From assembly GCA_007922225.1 (NCBI GenBank), contig ML679970.1, positions 41,682,212-41,746,211 of the forward strand: a DNA stretch of 64,000 nucleotides, given 5' to 3'. Positions 11,101-23,100 of this stretch are shown in pieces. The notes below the pieces were generated by a model. That model was not told the DNA's origin and searched no databases. It saw only the letters and a program-made list of their open reading frames with translations. The first letter of the stretch is position 1. Each line of letters begins with the position of its first letter. Source of the DNA: Emydura subglobosa. Taxonomy: Eukaryota; Chordata; Testudines; Chelidae. Both the position numbers and the translations under genes were made by a program.

Positions 11101-14100
11101 GTACCCTTGTGGTAAGCGTTTGGGAGGCGTTTGGGAGGCGTTTGGTACCCTTGTGGTAAGAGCAGTTCTGAACATGTGGAAAGGTTCCTGGGATCAAATC
11201 TGGTGCGAAGGAAATCCAGTCTGAGCCCCGCTCCGAAGTCACGACCTTCTAAACAGAAGTGGATGTTGCCAGAGGGCTGTTGAGCAGCAGAGAGGGTGGT
11301 CTAGTGGTTAGAGCACTGGACTGGGATTTGGCGACCTGGGCTCATTTCTGGTACAGCCATAGACTCCCTGTACCTCAGTTTCCCCCTGTGTAAAACAGGG
11401 ACCTTTTCCTATGTCCTAGGGGTGTGGAGTATAAAATCCCTTGTGGGGTGCTCCGAGAACCCTGATGAGCGCTAGATGAGTACCACTGGGGCAGGCTTCC
11501 CCACCCCATGCCCGCACGCATACACATGCACAGAGACCCCGGCCAGCGGGCCTCTGCCCTGCTTCCTCAAGCCCCTTCTGAGGGAGAAGGTGTGGTTGGC
11601 TCTGCAGGATCCACTCTTGGGTATCTCTGCTTGGAGCCCAGCAGTGGGGGGAGAATGACTGGGATTTGTCCCTCTAGAAAGTGAGCTGGGAGCACACACC
11701 CAAGACTGTCACGCCGCCACTAGGTGGTGACAGTGGCAGCCCGGTGGGGCAGGTCGGGCCCATGTTTTTCTCTGTCTGTACAGCGCCTAGCACAGTCTAG
11801 CCTAAGGCAGTGATGCTGACTGGGCCCTCCAGCTGGCTGGATTGGAGCTGGTGAAGGTCTCCAGCCCCCATGTAGCCCGCTCCGGAGAACCCTAAATGCA
11901 GGCTGGCTCCTGGCTGGGTTGTGGGTCATTGCACATCTGTGGTAGCCTCGGCCGAGGGGGCTCACGGCTGGAAGGCAGTTGGTGCAGAGAGCAGGCTCCT
12001 CGTGGCACTGCCAGACTGTTGTAATAGTGCTTTGCCTTGGAAGGTGGGTCTAATTCGCTCCCAGCCAGTAGGGCACTTTTCTGAGCTGCATGAATGCCCC
12101 GGGCTGCAAGTCCGGACCAGAATTCATAAAGGGCCGGGGTTTGTCATGGCATTACTGGCACCTCCTGGTGCAATGCGAAATCCATCAATAGCAGCAGTGG
12201 CTCTGCTCCGGCCACGGCCAGGGAACATAGAGGGGAGTCGAGCCGTGCCTTCTCTGATGAGGATCTCTGTGTGTTTCAGGCAAGAGGGAGGAGTTGAGGC
12301 AGACATGTTTGCGTTTGGGGGAAGCTTCGGAGCGTGTGCTTTGGCCCAAGGTTCAGGGGCTGGTTTGAGTTTGGGAGGGAGGCTAAGGACTTTGGGGCTA
12401 AGATGGGGGGTCAGTCTGCGTTTTGGGGGGCAGGGTGGGTGCTGGGTGGGAGGCCCGGCTCTCACTCTTTTTTCAGATTGGGTTACTCCTCCCTGGGCAC
12501 AAACACCAGGAAGTGAGAGAGCCCCATGCAAGCAAGAACCTGAAAGCAGGGCCGGTCCCAGCCCATGGCCCCAAGGAGCCACTGGAGGGCAATAACCGAG
12601 GCAGCCAGGTGTCATCCTCCCTTGGCGCTGCCCCACACTGAACGCCGGGTGGCTGTCGGGACTGTCACCACCTCCCTCACGCAGAAAGAGGGGCAGTTTC
12701 ATCTTAATGGAAATGGTCCCCTCTCCTGCTGTGTCTGTCTGTCTCTCCTTTTGTCCTTCTGGCTTAAGCTGTGCCCACCGTTGTCTCCTGGGAGAAAGGG
12801 CTAATTAACTCTAGGTACACCTAGGTACCGGGCAGGGAGCAGTGCCTGGTGGTTAGAGCACAGGCCTGAGAACCGGGGCAATTCTAGGACAGGATGGGTT
12901 AGGGTGAGCTCCTCCGAGGTAAACCTCTTGCAGGGGCTGGTCCTAGTCCCCCAGGTGCGGAATGGGGTACTAGCCCGTCGCTGCCTCACAGGGCGGCTGG
13001 GAGGACAAATCTACTTCAGGAGGGTGACCGTGCCCAGATCCCACCATGAGGGGCGCCTGGCCAGGCTCCCAGAGACGCGAGGCGGCGGCGATGTCCCTGC
13101 AGAACGGGCTGGCTAATGTTTGGGAAGCTCTGACGAAAAAAGGCGAAGCGCAGCGACCTTTCCAGGCAGGCCGCCGCCGCCGCAGGGCGAGCTGCTTTGG
13201 GGATGAAATCATGGCAGGAAAGGGGCGGGCCCGGAGTGCGCTCACCCCGCCCCAGCTCGCTGCGCCGCCTCCCCCAATCCGGGCCAGCCCCTGGGCGCCG
13301 TGTGTACGTTTCAATTTCAATCTCAACGGCTGCTGGAGCGCCAGGCCAGCCAGGGGAAGACGAGGAGGAGCCGGGGACACCGGGCGTGCAGCGCCAGACG
13401 GACGGTCAGTGCCTGGGGGTGTGGGGCGAGGGCTCCCCAGCAGCGGGCGCACGGAACCGGGCCAGGGCGCACGCCGCGCTCCCACCCGCTCCATCCTTCG
13501 AATCCGCTTCGCACCCAGCCTCGGGAGCGGCCGGCAGATCCGGCGTTGTTCTGAAGCCCGTCGAGGGGCCGCTGATCCAAGCGCTCCCAGCCCGCGCCGG
13601 GCCGGGGAAGGGCGAGGCTGGTGTCCAGGGTCGGAGGGCGAGCAGCGGCCGGGGAGGGGATGAGCGAGGGCGAGCCGGGGACCCCGTCCTTCGAGATGAC
13701 CTGGAGCAGCACCACCAGCAGCGGCTACTGCAGCCAGGAGGACTCGGACTCGGAGCTGGAGCAGTACTTCACGGCGCGCACCTCCTTGATCCGCAAGCCC
13801 CACAAGGACAAGGTGAGGCTGAGCCGGAGACCGATTCGGAGTGGGGGGATCCGGAGCCCCCCCCGCTTCGGAGTGTGTGGGGGGAGGAATCCGGATTCCC
13901 CCGTGGGCAGATGGGGAAATCCCGGAGCTGGAGGTGCTCAGAGAAGGCTTTGCCTCCCTTCGGGATGCCCGTTGTTTCGATTGCCCTTGTGCCCGGGGAG
14001 CCCGTTGTCAGGATGGGCCCGCTCCGCTTGGCGCTGCCCAGACACTGGCGCCTGCCCTGAAGACCTCACTGCCGCCTGCTCCTATTACTTCGGTCTTGCT

Positions 14101-17100
14101 CCTCTTACTCCTGGTTCCTGCTTCCTTATTGGCTGCCTCTGCCGGTTCCCCATGTGCCTTGGGAAGCGGCCCTGTGGGTCTCTAGGCCGGCTTAGGTGGG
14201 GAGCGAAGCTTGGTTGAGGCCTGGCTGAGAGGGCTCGTTAGCCGGGCCAGCAACCTGCACCCCCCCAGCCCACGCTCCGGGCACTTTGCAAGCAGGCTGA
14301 CTGGGCTTATTCCGGTCTTTGCGGGGGGACTGGGCCTCCATATGCCCCTATGGAGCCTTCCCATGGGGTGAATCAGATGCGCTTGGGCGTATGTTCCAGG
14401 AACCGGTTTGTGTGGTAGGGAGTGAAACCAGACCCTGTGACAGCAGTGAAAGCATTAAAAGTACCTTGGTGAAATGCCACGGGGAGCCAGAGAACCGGCT
14501 GGGAAGGGGGATTCCTGTCAGTTTTCTGTCTCCCTGGCCTGGCTGGAGCATAGCATGTTGAGGTCTGCGGAGAGGGCACTGGTAAGGCACGTGGGTTCCA
14601 TCCCATGTGACATGAGTTTGGCGGGTCTCCTGCCAGCCCCTTAATGGGCATTTAACGTAAAACCCTCACTGAGTTGGGCACTGCTTGGCTTTTGGGAGGG
14701 TGTGGGTCAGGATTGAGGGGCATTGGCCAAGTTGTGGGGGGGACCCAGGACTGGAACAGCAGGGGGGGCTGAGCCAGCTGCACTGTGGACGAGCTCTATG
14801 AATCCTTCACCTTTTCTGTCTGTCTGTCTGAGGGCTTCCTAGGGTGTCCATCCCCGTAGCGCTGGGCAGCGGTGGTCCTGGCAGGAAGAGCTCTCTGGAT
14901 TTAATGGCAATACAACACTCCCCCGATTAGTGAAGTCATCCTGGCAAATGGGGGGAGGGGAGGTGGCAGATGGAGGGTGAGTGAGGGAGATCTGTCCCTA
15001 GAGGACCCTGTGCCGGGACACCAGCTTGAGCTGCGTCTGGCACCAAGAACCGTGAATGGCTGTCGAGAGACAGGCTGGAATTGCCACCTGGCACCGTCAC
15101 CCTGTGATGAGGCATCTGCCAGGCGCATCCTGTGCCTTAGGAGACCCAGCCCACCCGGCTCTGTGCTAGCTGAGAGCAGGCATGGGGGGAGAAGGATGTA
15201 GGTGGTGTTACCCTCCACCGGGTTGAACTTGACAACCTGTGGGGGTGGTGGAGACCCGGCCCTGGGATCCTGGCCATCTCTTCTCCGCTAGCCCTGCACT
15301 GCCTCCATCTCCAGCTGTCCTAAGAAACTCTGGGACCTGAAGGATGGGAGCTGGGCCTCAGAACCCAGCAAAAAGGCAGCTGGGCTTGTCTTCAGAGTGG
15401 TTGGGTGGGTAGCGTCTGCGCCAGGGAAGGACACCATCTCCCCAGACCAGCACCCGCAGCAGCATCGATGCTTCCTTGCTTGCTGATGACAAACCTCCAG
15501 CTGTCCCCAGCCAAAGGAGGTTGTGTTATTAGTGGGCAAGGGTGGCCGGGGAGGTCCTTGCATAGGATGTCCTCTTGGAGCCCTCTGGGGCACTCTGCCT
15601 GCAGTCCTACAGGAGCTGAGCTGGGCCAGCATCATGGGCGCTTTGCCCACTGGTGCACTTACCAAAGGGCCTCGGATCTGGCTGCCCTTGGTAGTCCATT
15701 GGCTCAGCCGCTGGCTGTGGCAGATGTTCAGGAAACGCAAGGGTGTGAGATAGGGAAGAGGCTGAGCTCACTCCCTATCAGCGGCCGGGGCCCAGCGGGG
15801 GCGGATGAGTCGGTTCCACTCAGCTGGTTACTGCCACAGACTGAGTGCGTGCGTCCACATACGGGGGCTCAACAGGGAGGAAGGGGTGAATTGGGGGAGC
15901 TGATTTAGCCGGCAGAAACCAGGCAAAGCACGAGTGGGTGCTGCGCGAACATCACCCCCTGCGCCTCTGCTAGTGCACTGTGTTCCTGGCCACAGCCCCC
16001 TTGCTGCTCCTGTCCTGACCTCCACATTGGCGGGCGCCCCTCAATCCCGAACCGCAGCACCCTCGGCTGCCCCAGTCCGGGCTGCTGCTGAGCAGTCAGG
16101 CATTTGTGTGGCACCTTTGTCAGCCGCAAAAGGCATGAAGCCCCCCAGCCCTTCCTCCGCCCCCCCGGCAGCTGTGTCAGCGCCTGCCACTCTGCAGGGC
16201 TTGCTGGAAAGGAATTTTTCCCAGAGTGCCAAATGCGCTTCTGGCAAAGGCTATAGCCTCCCAGCTGTGGTCCTCTTAGACCCCAGCAGAACTGTACATC
16301 CCACTGCTGGCTCTATGTCAGCAACAGAGTCCTGTCTGGAAACCAAGTTAGTCTCATTTGTTTGTGTGACAGAGCGTCACCTAGTGGTTAGAGCAGAGGT
16401 GCTGGGAGTCAGGACTCCTGGGTTCTGTTGCCAGATCTGTGGGGAATGGAGTCTAGTGGTTACAGGACAAGGCCAGGGCTTGTCTGAGTTCTGTTCCCAG
16501 CCCTGCCACTGATTCACCAGGTGGTCTGGGGCATGTCACTTCATAGCTCCATGCCTCAGTTTCCCCATTGTGTACAGTGACCCTGGGTGTGGTGGGTTGT
16601 GAAGCTTGGTTCTCTACTAGGTGTCGTGCATTCAGATTCTTGGCTCTGTCTGGGTTTGGCCCCCATCTGGGCACTCCCAAGTACTTAATAATGAAAACCA
16701 GCCCCTGCCTGGCCTGTAGGAGAAGTAGCTTGACTGGGCTTTGTGTGTGAGTTAGTGGTGTGCTGTGCTGAGACTACTGGGGGAAAGCTGAGTTACTCTT
16801 ATCAGGCCACTTCATTCAGGTGCTTACAAGAGCTGAGCTCTTTGGAAAACCTGGGGCTCTTCCTGCGTCGTCCACAGGCCAGTGCTAGAACGAGGAGCCG
16901 AGCCCAGATCTGCCGAGCCCCAGTCCCGCCCCGTAGCCACTGGCCCCCCCTTCTTCTCTCCTGTTGGTCCACTGGACCGTAGGCTGGAGATCATGATGTA
17001 GTGGGAAAGGTACCTCTAAGATAATCCAGGCCAGGGTGGGCTTTGGGACCTCGACCTGGGCTCTCTGTTCAATGGGGAGCTGGTGCAGAAGGCAGGGCAC

Positions 17101-20100
17101 AGTGGAGGGGCAGCGGGCAGTGATCTGTGCTGCTGGGCAGGGGGGCTTTTTGGAGGAGAGGAGTTTCATGCCTGGACGTGATCCCTGCGTGAGACACTGG
17201 GGTCTGCTCTGGTTCTGATGGGGCAGGCAGGGGGCAACATTCTGGCCAGTGGCGAATAAGAAGGAGGCATCTCTGGCCTCATGGCTCGGACCCCAGGGCT
17301 GCATCTGCCTTAGCAACCGGAGGGCTTAGCCAAGCGCTGGTGAAGCACAGGGCAGGATGCTTCCTAATGGGCACGCTTGCTCCCACGGGGCAGAGCCTGC
17401 CTGGGGCTCTGGGCGGATGGCACCACCCCAGGCACAGAGCTCAGGGCCTTCTCCCGAGGATGGGGCTGTTCTCTGGGGCAAACCCCGTCTCCAGTTTAAG
17501 GGGAGCTGAGGCTGCGGCCCTCCCACTCCGGGCCCCGCACAAAGGGCCAGCCGAGCCTCAGATGTGTGATGTCAGGCGTGCTGGGGGGCGGGGGTAACCC
17601 ACATGGTGCTGTGGCCAGCGGAGTCACCCCTGACTAAGGGTGATGGAGCAGGGTGGTAACACAAACGCTCTGACTCAGAAGGGGAGAACGGACTGGCTGT
17701 TAACCATTTCACCACCTGGAGCAGCCGGGCCCCCTCAGCAAGGGCAGTCAGAGATGCTGAGAGGGACTGGGAGGTTGCTTGCTGGCCCCCTTCCACCCCC
17801 CAAGTGCTGGCCGTGGCTTTGTTGTCCTGCCCAAAGAAGGGGCACACTGAGAACCCAGCTGCAGCGACTGGACGGGCAGGACAGCCCAGACTGGAGAAAG
17901 AAGAGGGTGAAATGCAGCCAGGAAGAGAGAGGATGGTGCACTGGGAGGAAGCTCCCTGCCCCCCTCCTCGTATCTTCTCTTACTGAGCAGAGGCAGGGGG
18001 GTCGTGGGATCCCAGCCAAGGCAGCACATGGCACCCGTGGTTGAATATTTGTTAGGATCCAACAATGCCAGGCTTCTCAAATATGTAAACCGTGTCTTCT
18101 CCGGCCCTGCCGGGGCCAGGGTGAGAATCTGCTGGGGACCCTGTTTCCAGCCTGGCGGCAGGGAGTCAGGAGAGGGGCCACATGCAGACCTCATCCTCTC
18201 TGCTTCTGCTCAATGGGTTCTTGGTGCATGGGGTGCCCCTGTGGAGAGCTGGGGAGGGATGGGGGTTTGACATGAACCCTGGACAAACTGACTGATGCAT
18301 GCCGGAGGCTGCAGTGGGTACGTGGGGCAGGGCCTGGCCCATCCCCAAGAACACAGTCCCCACGGTGTGGGAGGGTGTTACTGACTATATATGGTCACAT
18401 GGTTGAGTGAGCAGGGCCTTGTCACAGGCCATGGGAGTGATTGAGGCAGCCTGGGGTCAGGAGAGGAAACTATCCAGGGCGGAACAGCTTGCTGTGCAGC
18501 ACCAGGCACGGAGGCAGCATAGATCGGCCAACGGGCTTTGCAGGGGCACTGCGCTGACCTGCATGCCCAGCCTCCTGCACCCTGATTGTATTGGGCTCCC
18601 CACACCTGCTAGGCAGCTTGTTGTCTTCCCCCCTCCACCCGGCACAGCAACTGTTTCCCCTCCCGTGCACCACATGGATGGGGTGCAGCTGCAATGTGTT
18701 AATGCTGTAGGGAGGGGGTGCCGCTGCTATGGCCTCCCTCGCCCTTTCCATGGTGGTATGCCCCCTTTCCCGGGTGCCCAGTGTCTGCTAGGCACTGGGG
18801 CGATGTCCTCTGCCAGAGGCTGCACCCCTCTGACCTGTGCTGATCGCAGCGTGTGCCGGTTCTCGTGCGGGTGGTCTGTGGAAGTGGGGCTGACTCACCG
18901 GGGACCTCGAGGGATAAAAACGTGAGCTGCGCAACAGAGCTGTGGCCCCCTAGCTCAGGCTGTGGCACTGGGGGGACACACACAATTACCCAGTAACTAA
19001 CCAGCCCGGTGCTATTTCCATCGTGGGGCTGACCACAAACCTGTTCTAAGCAAAACCAAGCTGAAGCCAAACAAAGCTGATGTGAGCAAAGCGGCAGCTG
19101 CTCCCCTGGCTGGGCTTGGAGCAGCTGAGGGTCCCGGTGCGGGGGAGGCATGTGAGATAACCGGGGGTGAGCTGGCAGGGCATGCCACGATGCGTGTGTG
19201 TGTGTGTTGGGGGGGAGGGGAGTGGGGCACACTGTCATTAGCTGGCAGGGACTGTCTGGAGCCAGCGGTCTGTAGGGCACTGCAGCATTTGAACAGGTGG
19301 TGATGCGTTATGTAACTTGCCCCGCAAACAGGCCTTGGAGAAAGTTCCCTTTGTTCTGTAAATAGGACGCCTGCATCCCTGCCTGTGACTTTTTTTTTTT
19401 TCATCCTTCAGCCGTGAGCTCCCAGTGAGCCTTTCCCATCCTGGGATGGGCCGTGTTCCCTTTTCTGCGCACCCCACCCTCACAGGCTTCCGCCTGCCCT
19501 GGCCCTCAGGATACAGAGACTTCCCCCTTCATTTCCTTGGATCAGATCCCTGCATGGGAAACGCGCTCCACCCCTGTTGCACACCCATGTTCCCACAAAG
19601 AACCCAGTCTGGCTGGGTCTCGTAAGCCTTGCATAAACTGCAGACTGGGTTGCAGAGCCAGGCTTATAAATAGCCACGTAAGTATTGCTGGGAGCTTCCC
19701 TCCTATGGGATTTACAGTTGTGAACAGAGAACAATGCTAGTAATTTTCACTTGATGCATTGATTCCCAAAGTCTACATGGACTAGGCAAATTCCCCCCAA
19801 CCCAAACTCTTTCCTAGACTCGGGTGCAGACCAGAGCCAGACGCTGTGTGTCGAGCAGCAGTCATGGTTTAATGGAGCACAGTGCAACTCTAGCATGTGG
19901 GAGTTTAAAGCAGCTCTGACTGCCTGTCCTAAACGTGATGATCAGAAAACTAGGTATATGCTCTATTTTATTTTTAAATGCTTCTTTAGGAAGAGCAGGA
20001 ATGTGCAGTTGTGTTTCACCTGCTTTTGCTGGAGATCTCCTTGAAGGAGCAGAGGACTGGGGCAAGAGCTTTCTCAACATTTAATTGAAGGATGTTGATA

Positions 20101-23100
20101 TTTTTAACGGAGAGTTTTTCTCCCACGTGTGTGTTAAACATTTGAGTTAGATGGGTGTTAACGAAGACAGACCAGTCTGATCAAACCTCTCTCCCCTTCC
20201 CTTTCATTAATCATCTTTCACCCCTCTGGTGTCTGCTGACGTAACCCAGCAGTTCTCCAGCTGTCTGTCAAGATTTCCAGGAAAATCAGCATCATTGTAA
20301 TGCCCAGCCATGCTGTGTTGGTGGGACAAACAGTTGATCCAACGGTGTTTGTCAGAAGATTGATGTCAGTACGTTGTAGACCCATTCATGGCTGTAGATG
20401 GAGGCTGTGTGTTGGATCCCACCTCTGAATGTGAATGATAATTACTCCTGGTCAAAGGCGTGTCCTGCTATTAATGTACTTCAGGCTCTGGCGTCGTGGC
20501 TCAGCCTGAAGGGCCCCCTGGTTGCTGAAGCAGAGCCTGGGTACTCGCTCCCCCACCCCAACCCGGGCACAAGTGCCTGAATGATTATGCTGGAGAGCCA
20601 TTCTCCTAGAGGATGATCATCTCTCTGATCCAAGATGCACCCCCTGACTGATCTGCGGGGTCAGAGATATGGGAGCTGGGGTAGGCTGGGGAGGGGGACC
20701 AGCCCAGCCCAGCAACCACAGAGTAGTGGGTGATAAAGCTGGCTCAGCTCATCCACAGAGCTCTCCAATTTCAAACACCTGATTGACATTAATTAGTGAG
20801 CAGTCTGGGGAGGGGGCGGCACTCTCACTGCCCTCCTTGAATGCTGGCAGGGCCTGGCGGGGTAAATACGGGGTGCAGGAGAGTAAGAAGTTGATGGCAC
20901 TGCTGAAGGTTGGATGCCAGGCAGGCAGGTGGACATGGGACTCACGCTGGGGGCAAGAGAAAAAACAGATCTAGCAATTGCACATTGGAAGGAGCTTTAG
21001 CTTCTGCTTGAGATGAGTTGGTCTCTGGCTTGCAGCACCAGCACACGTGTGCACATGCGTGTGCGTGCATGGCACGTGTCTGTCTCTGAATGGTGTGTGT
21101 GTGCTGTGCACAGGTGGGGACCTGGCTAGGCCAGGCTGTGCTAACTGTGGGGCGAGCCAGAGGCAAACCAAGCCAAAAGGGAAAAACTTTAAACGTTTAG
21201 AATTTTATAGGTTAACCCCAAAATTGTACCAGGAGCATAAATGCTACAGAACATTACCAAAGGCTCTGTACTTATAACAGTACACAAAAGTGACCAAGGC
21301 ATTACCCTCTGTGCGGTTAGTACCAAGTGCACTGTTGTTAATGAACTCAAGAGCTTGCTGGACAACAGATCAGTGGTTCCCAGCCTTTCTCTGCCGTGGC
21401 ATACCTTGATCCCTTTAACTGTTCTGAGGCACACCACCATGTAGTCTCCAAATGAACTCATGAACGCTCATGAGCCAATCCAGAACTCTTCAAGTAGGTT
21501 TTCAAAATATTCCGTGGCACACCTGCTCAGGCCTGGTGGCGTAGCAATGTGCCACGGCATCCCGGTTGGGAAACACTGCAATAGACTGTGCCACTTGGGA
21601 GAAGCATCCAAGTTTCCTCTCCTTAGCTGCAAGTCCAGCTCCTCTCTCTCCCCATCCTGTTCTTCGCTTCTCTTCGGCTCAAAAGGTGCCTTAGAGTCTG
21701 TGTTCCTGAGGCTGTACTTCTGCGCACCGAGTTTATCCACCCGAGGGGTTTCTTCACCCTCCCCTGTCCCGTAGGCACCTTTTGAACTGTGAAGATCTAT
21801 TGACAGAATAAACAATCTCTCTGTTCATGCACGTTTCTTCATGGGGAAGGGCTTCTCATTTACCGTTGTCAGGATCTGTTTGCATCTAACACAGCTTTTT
21901 GATCAATTCCCTTTTTCCACAATTATATTTTCTTTCCGTTTCCCTCTCTCACCCCCCTTGATGCTCTCCAGTAAGTCTGTAGATTTTATTTCCCTCCCTT
22001 CTCTAACCGTGTCTGCTCACGTATCCAGGTCTGGGTTTTTTTCTGCTTCTCCTGACTGGAAACCTTTCCTATTTTCCTTCTTTCTTCCCAGTCCCCTACT
22101 TGTATTCTCCTGCTCCTCTTTTCATTTGCCCAGCCCACCTCTGGTTCATCCACTATCTTGACATCGCCAGTCTTCTCCTTCTCTAACACTTTTTCCAGCT
22201 GCCCCTTTGGGTGGATTCGGGGCACGAGCTGCCCTCTCGTTTGCCATCTCTCTCTCTCCTGGACAGCTGTCTGTGCAGCTGCTGCAAGTGCTAGTTTCAG
22301 GGTGCCAGTCATGACCATACGCTATGTACATGTGTGTGACCATCCGTCGGTGTGTACACGCATGTATGATGTGTACCACGTGCAGCGCCACGTGCCGTTC
22401 TCTCCTCTCTTCTCCCGCACTGCCATCCGGCCCCAGGCAGCTGCCGGTGGTTTCCAGAAATCCCAGGAGAGCTCTGATTGGTCGGTGGTGAGCTCATCTG
22501 TAATTCCCCTTGCGGGGTGGGAGGGCTTGAGGGGGGCTGATGTCAACAGGAAGCCTAGCCGGGCTGATGCAACAGGATGCAATGAAGTTGTGTGCAAGCA
22601 GCAAGAGAGAGGGTTGGCCTTCCTGCTCCAGCAGCATGTGTCATGGGCGTGTTGGTGTGTGGTCGGTGGGAAGTAAGAGCTGGTAATAGACGAGCTGACT
22701 GCATCGGCCTTCTGTGGCATTATAAGGTGGCCCATCACTGTGGTGTCGGGGCTCCTGGCTGGAATCATGCCCTAGAACAGAGTGATGTCTAGATCTCCTG
22801 TGCCAACCCTGAGCAGCATGGGGTTGGTAAATCCTCCCCCCCCCCCCCCCGCCCCCCCATCCTTCGCTGTGGGGCAGCTCGAACTGCAGGCGTGTGCCCA
22901 CGGGGTCAAACCAAAACAGCGCATCCCCGGCGGCCAAATGCCAGCGAGCCGGGAAATGTCAAGTTACCTCTGGCACCTGGGCCCTGAGGAGCGCCGTGTG
23001 CAAATAGCCGAGGGCTGTTCTTTGCCATGCATTGATCGGAGGGACGGGTGTTTAGCATGGAAGCCTGCTCCCCGTTTGCTGTGACTCTTGGCCGCCTTGA

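Noticed and set aside
11084..11160. CRISPR-like or functional repeat array
   Set aside because: Vertebrate minisatellite with no unique spacers of constant length.
12970..13803. 277-codon minus-strand frame over isoform C exon 1
   Set aside because: Shadow of the CpG island and of the true plus-strand exon, which matches human RASSF1C.
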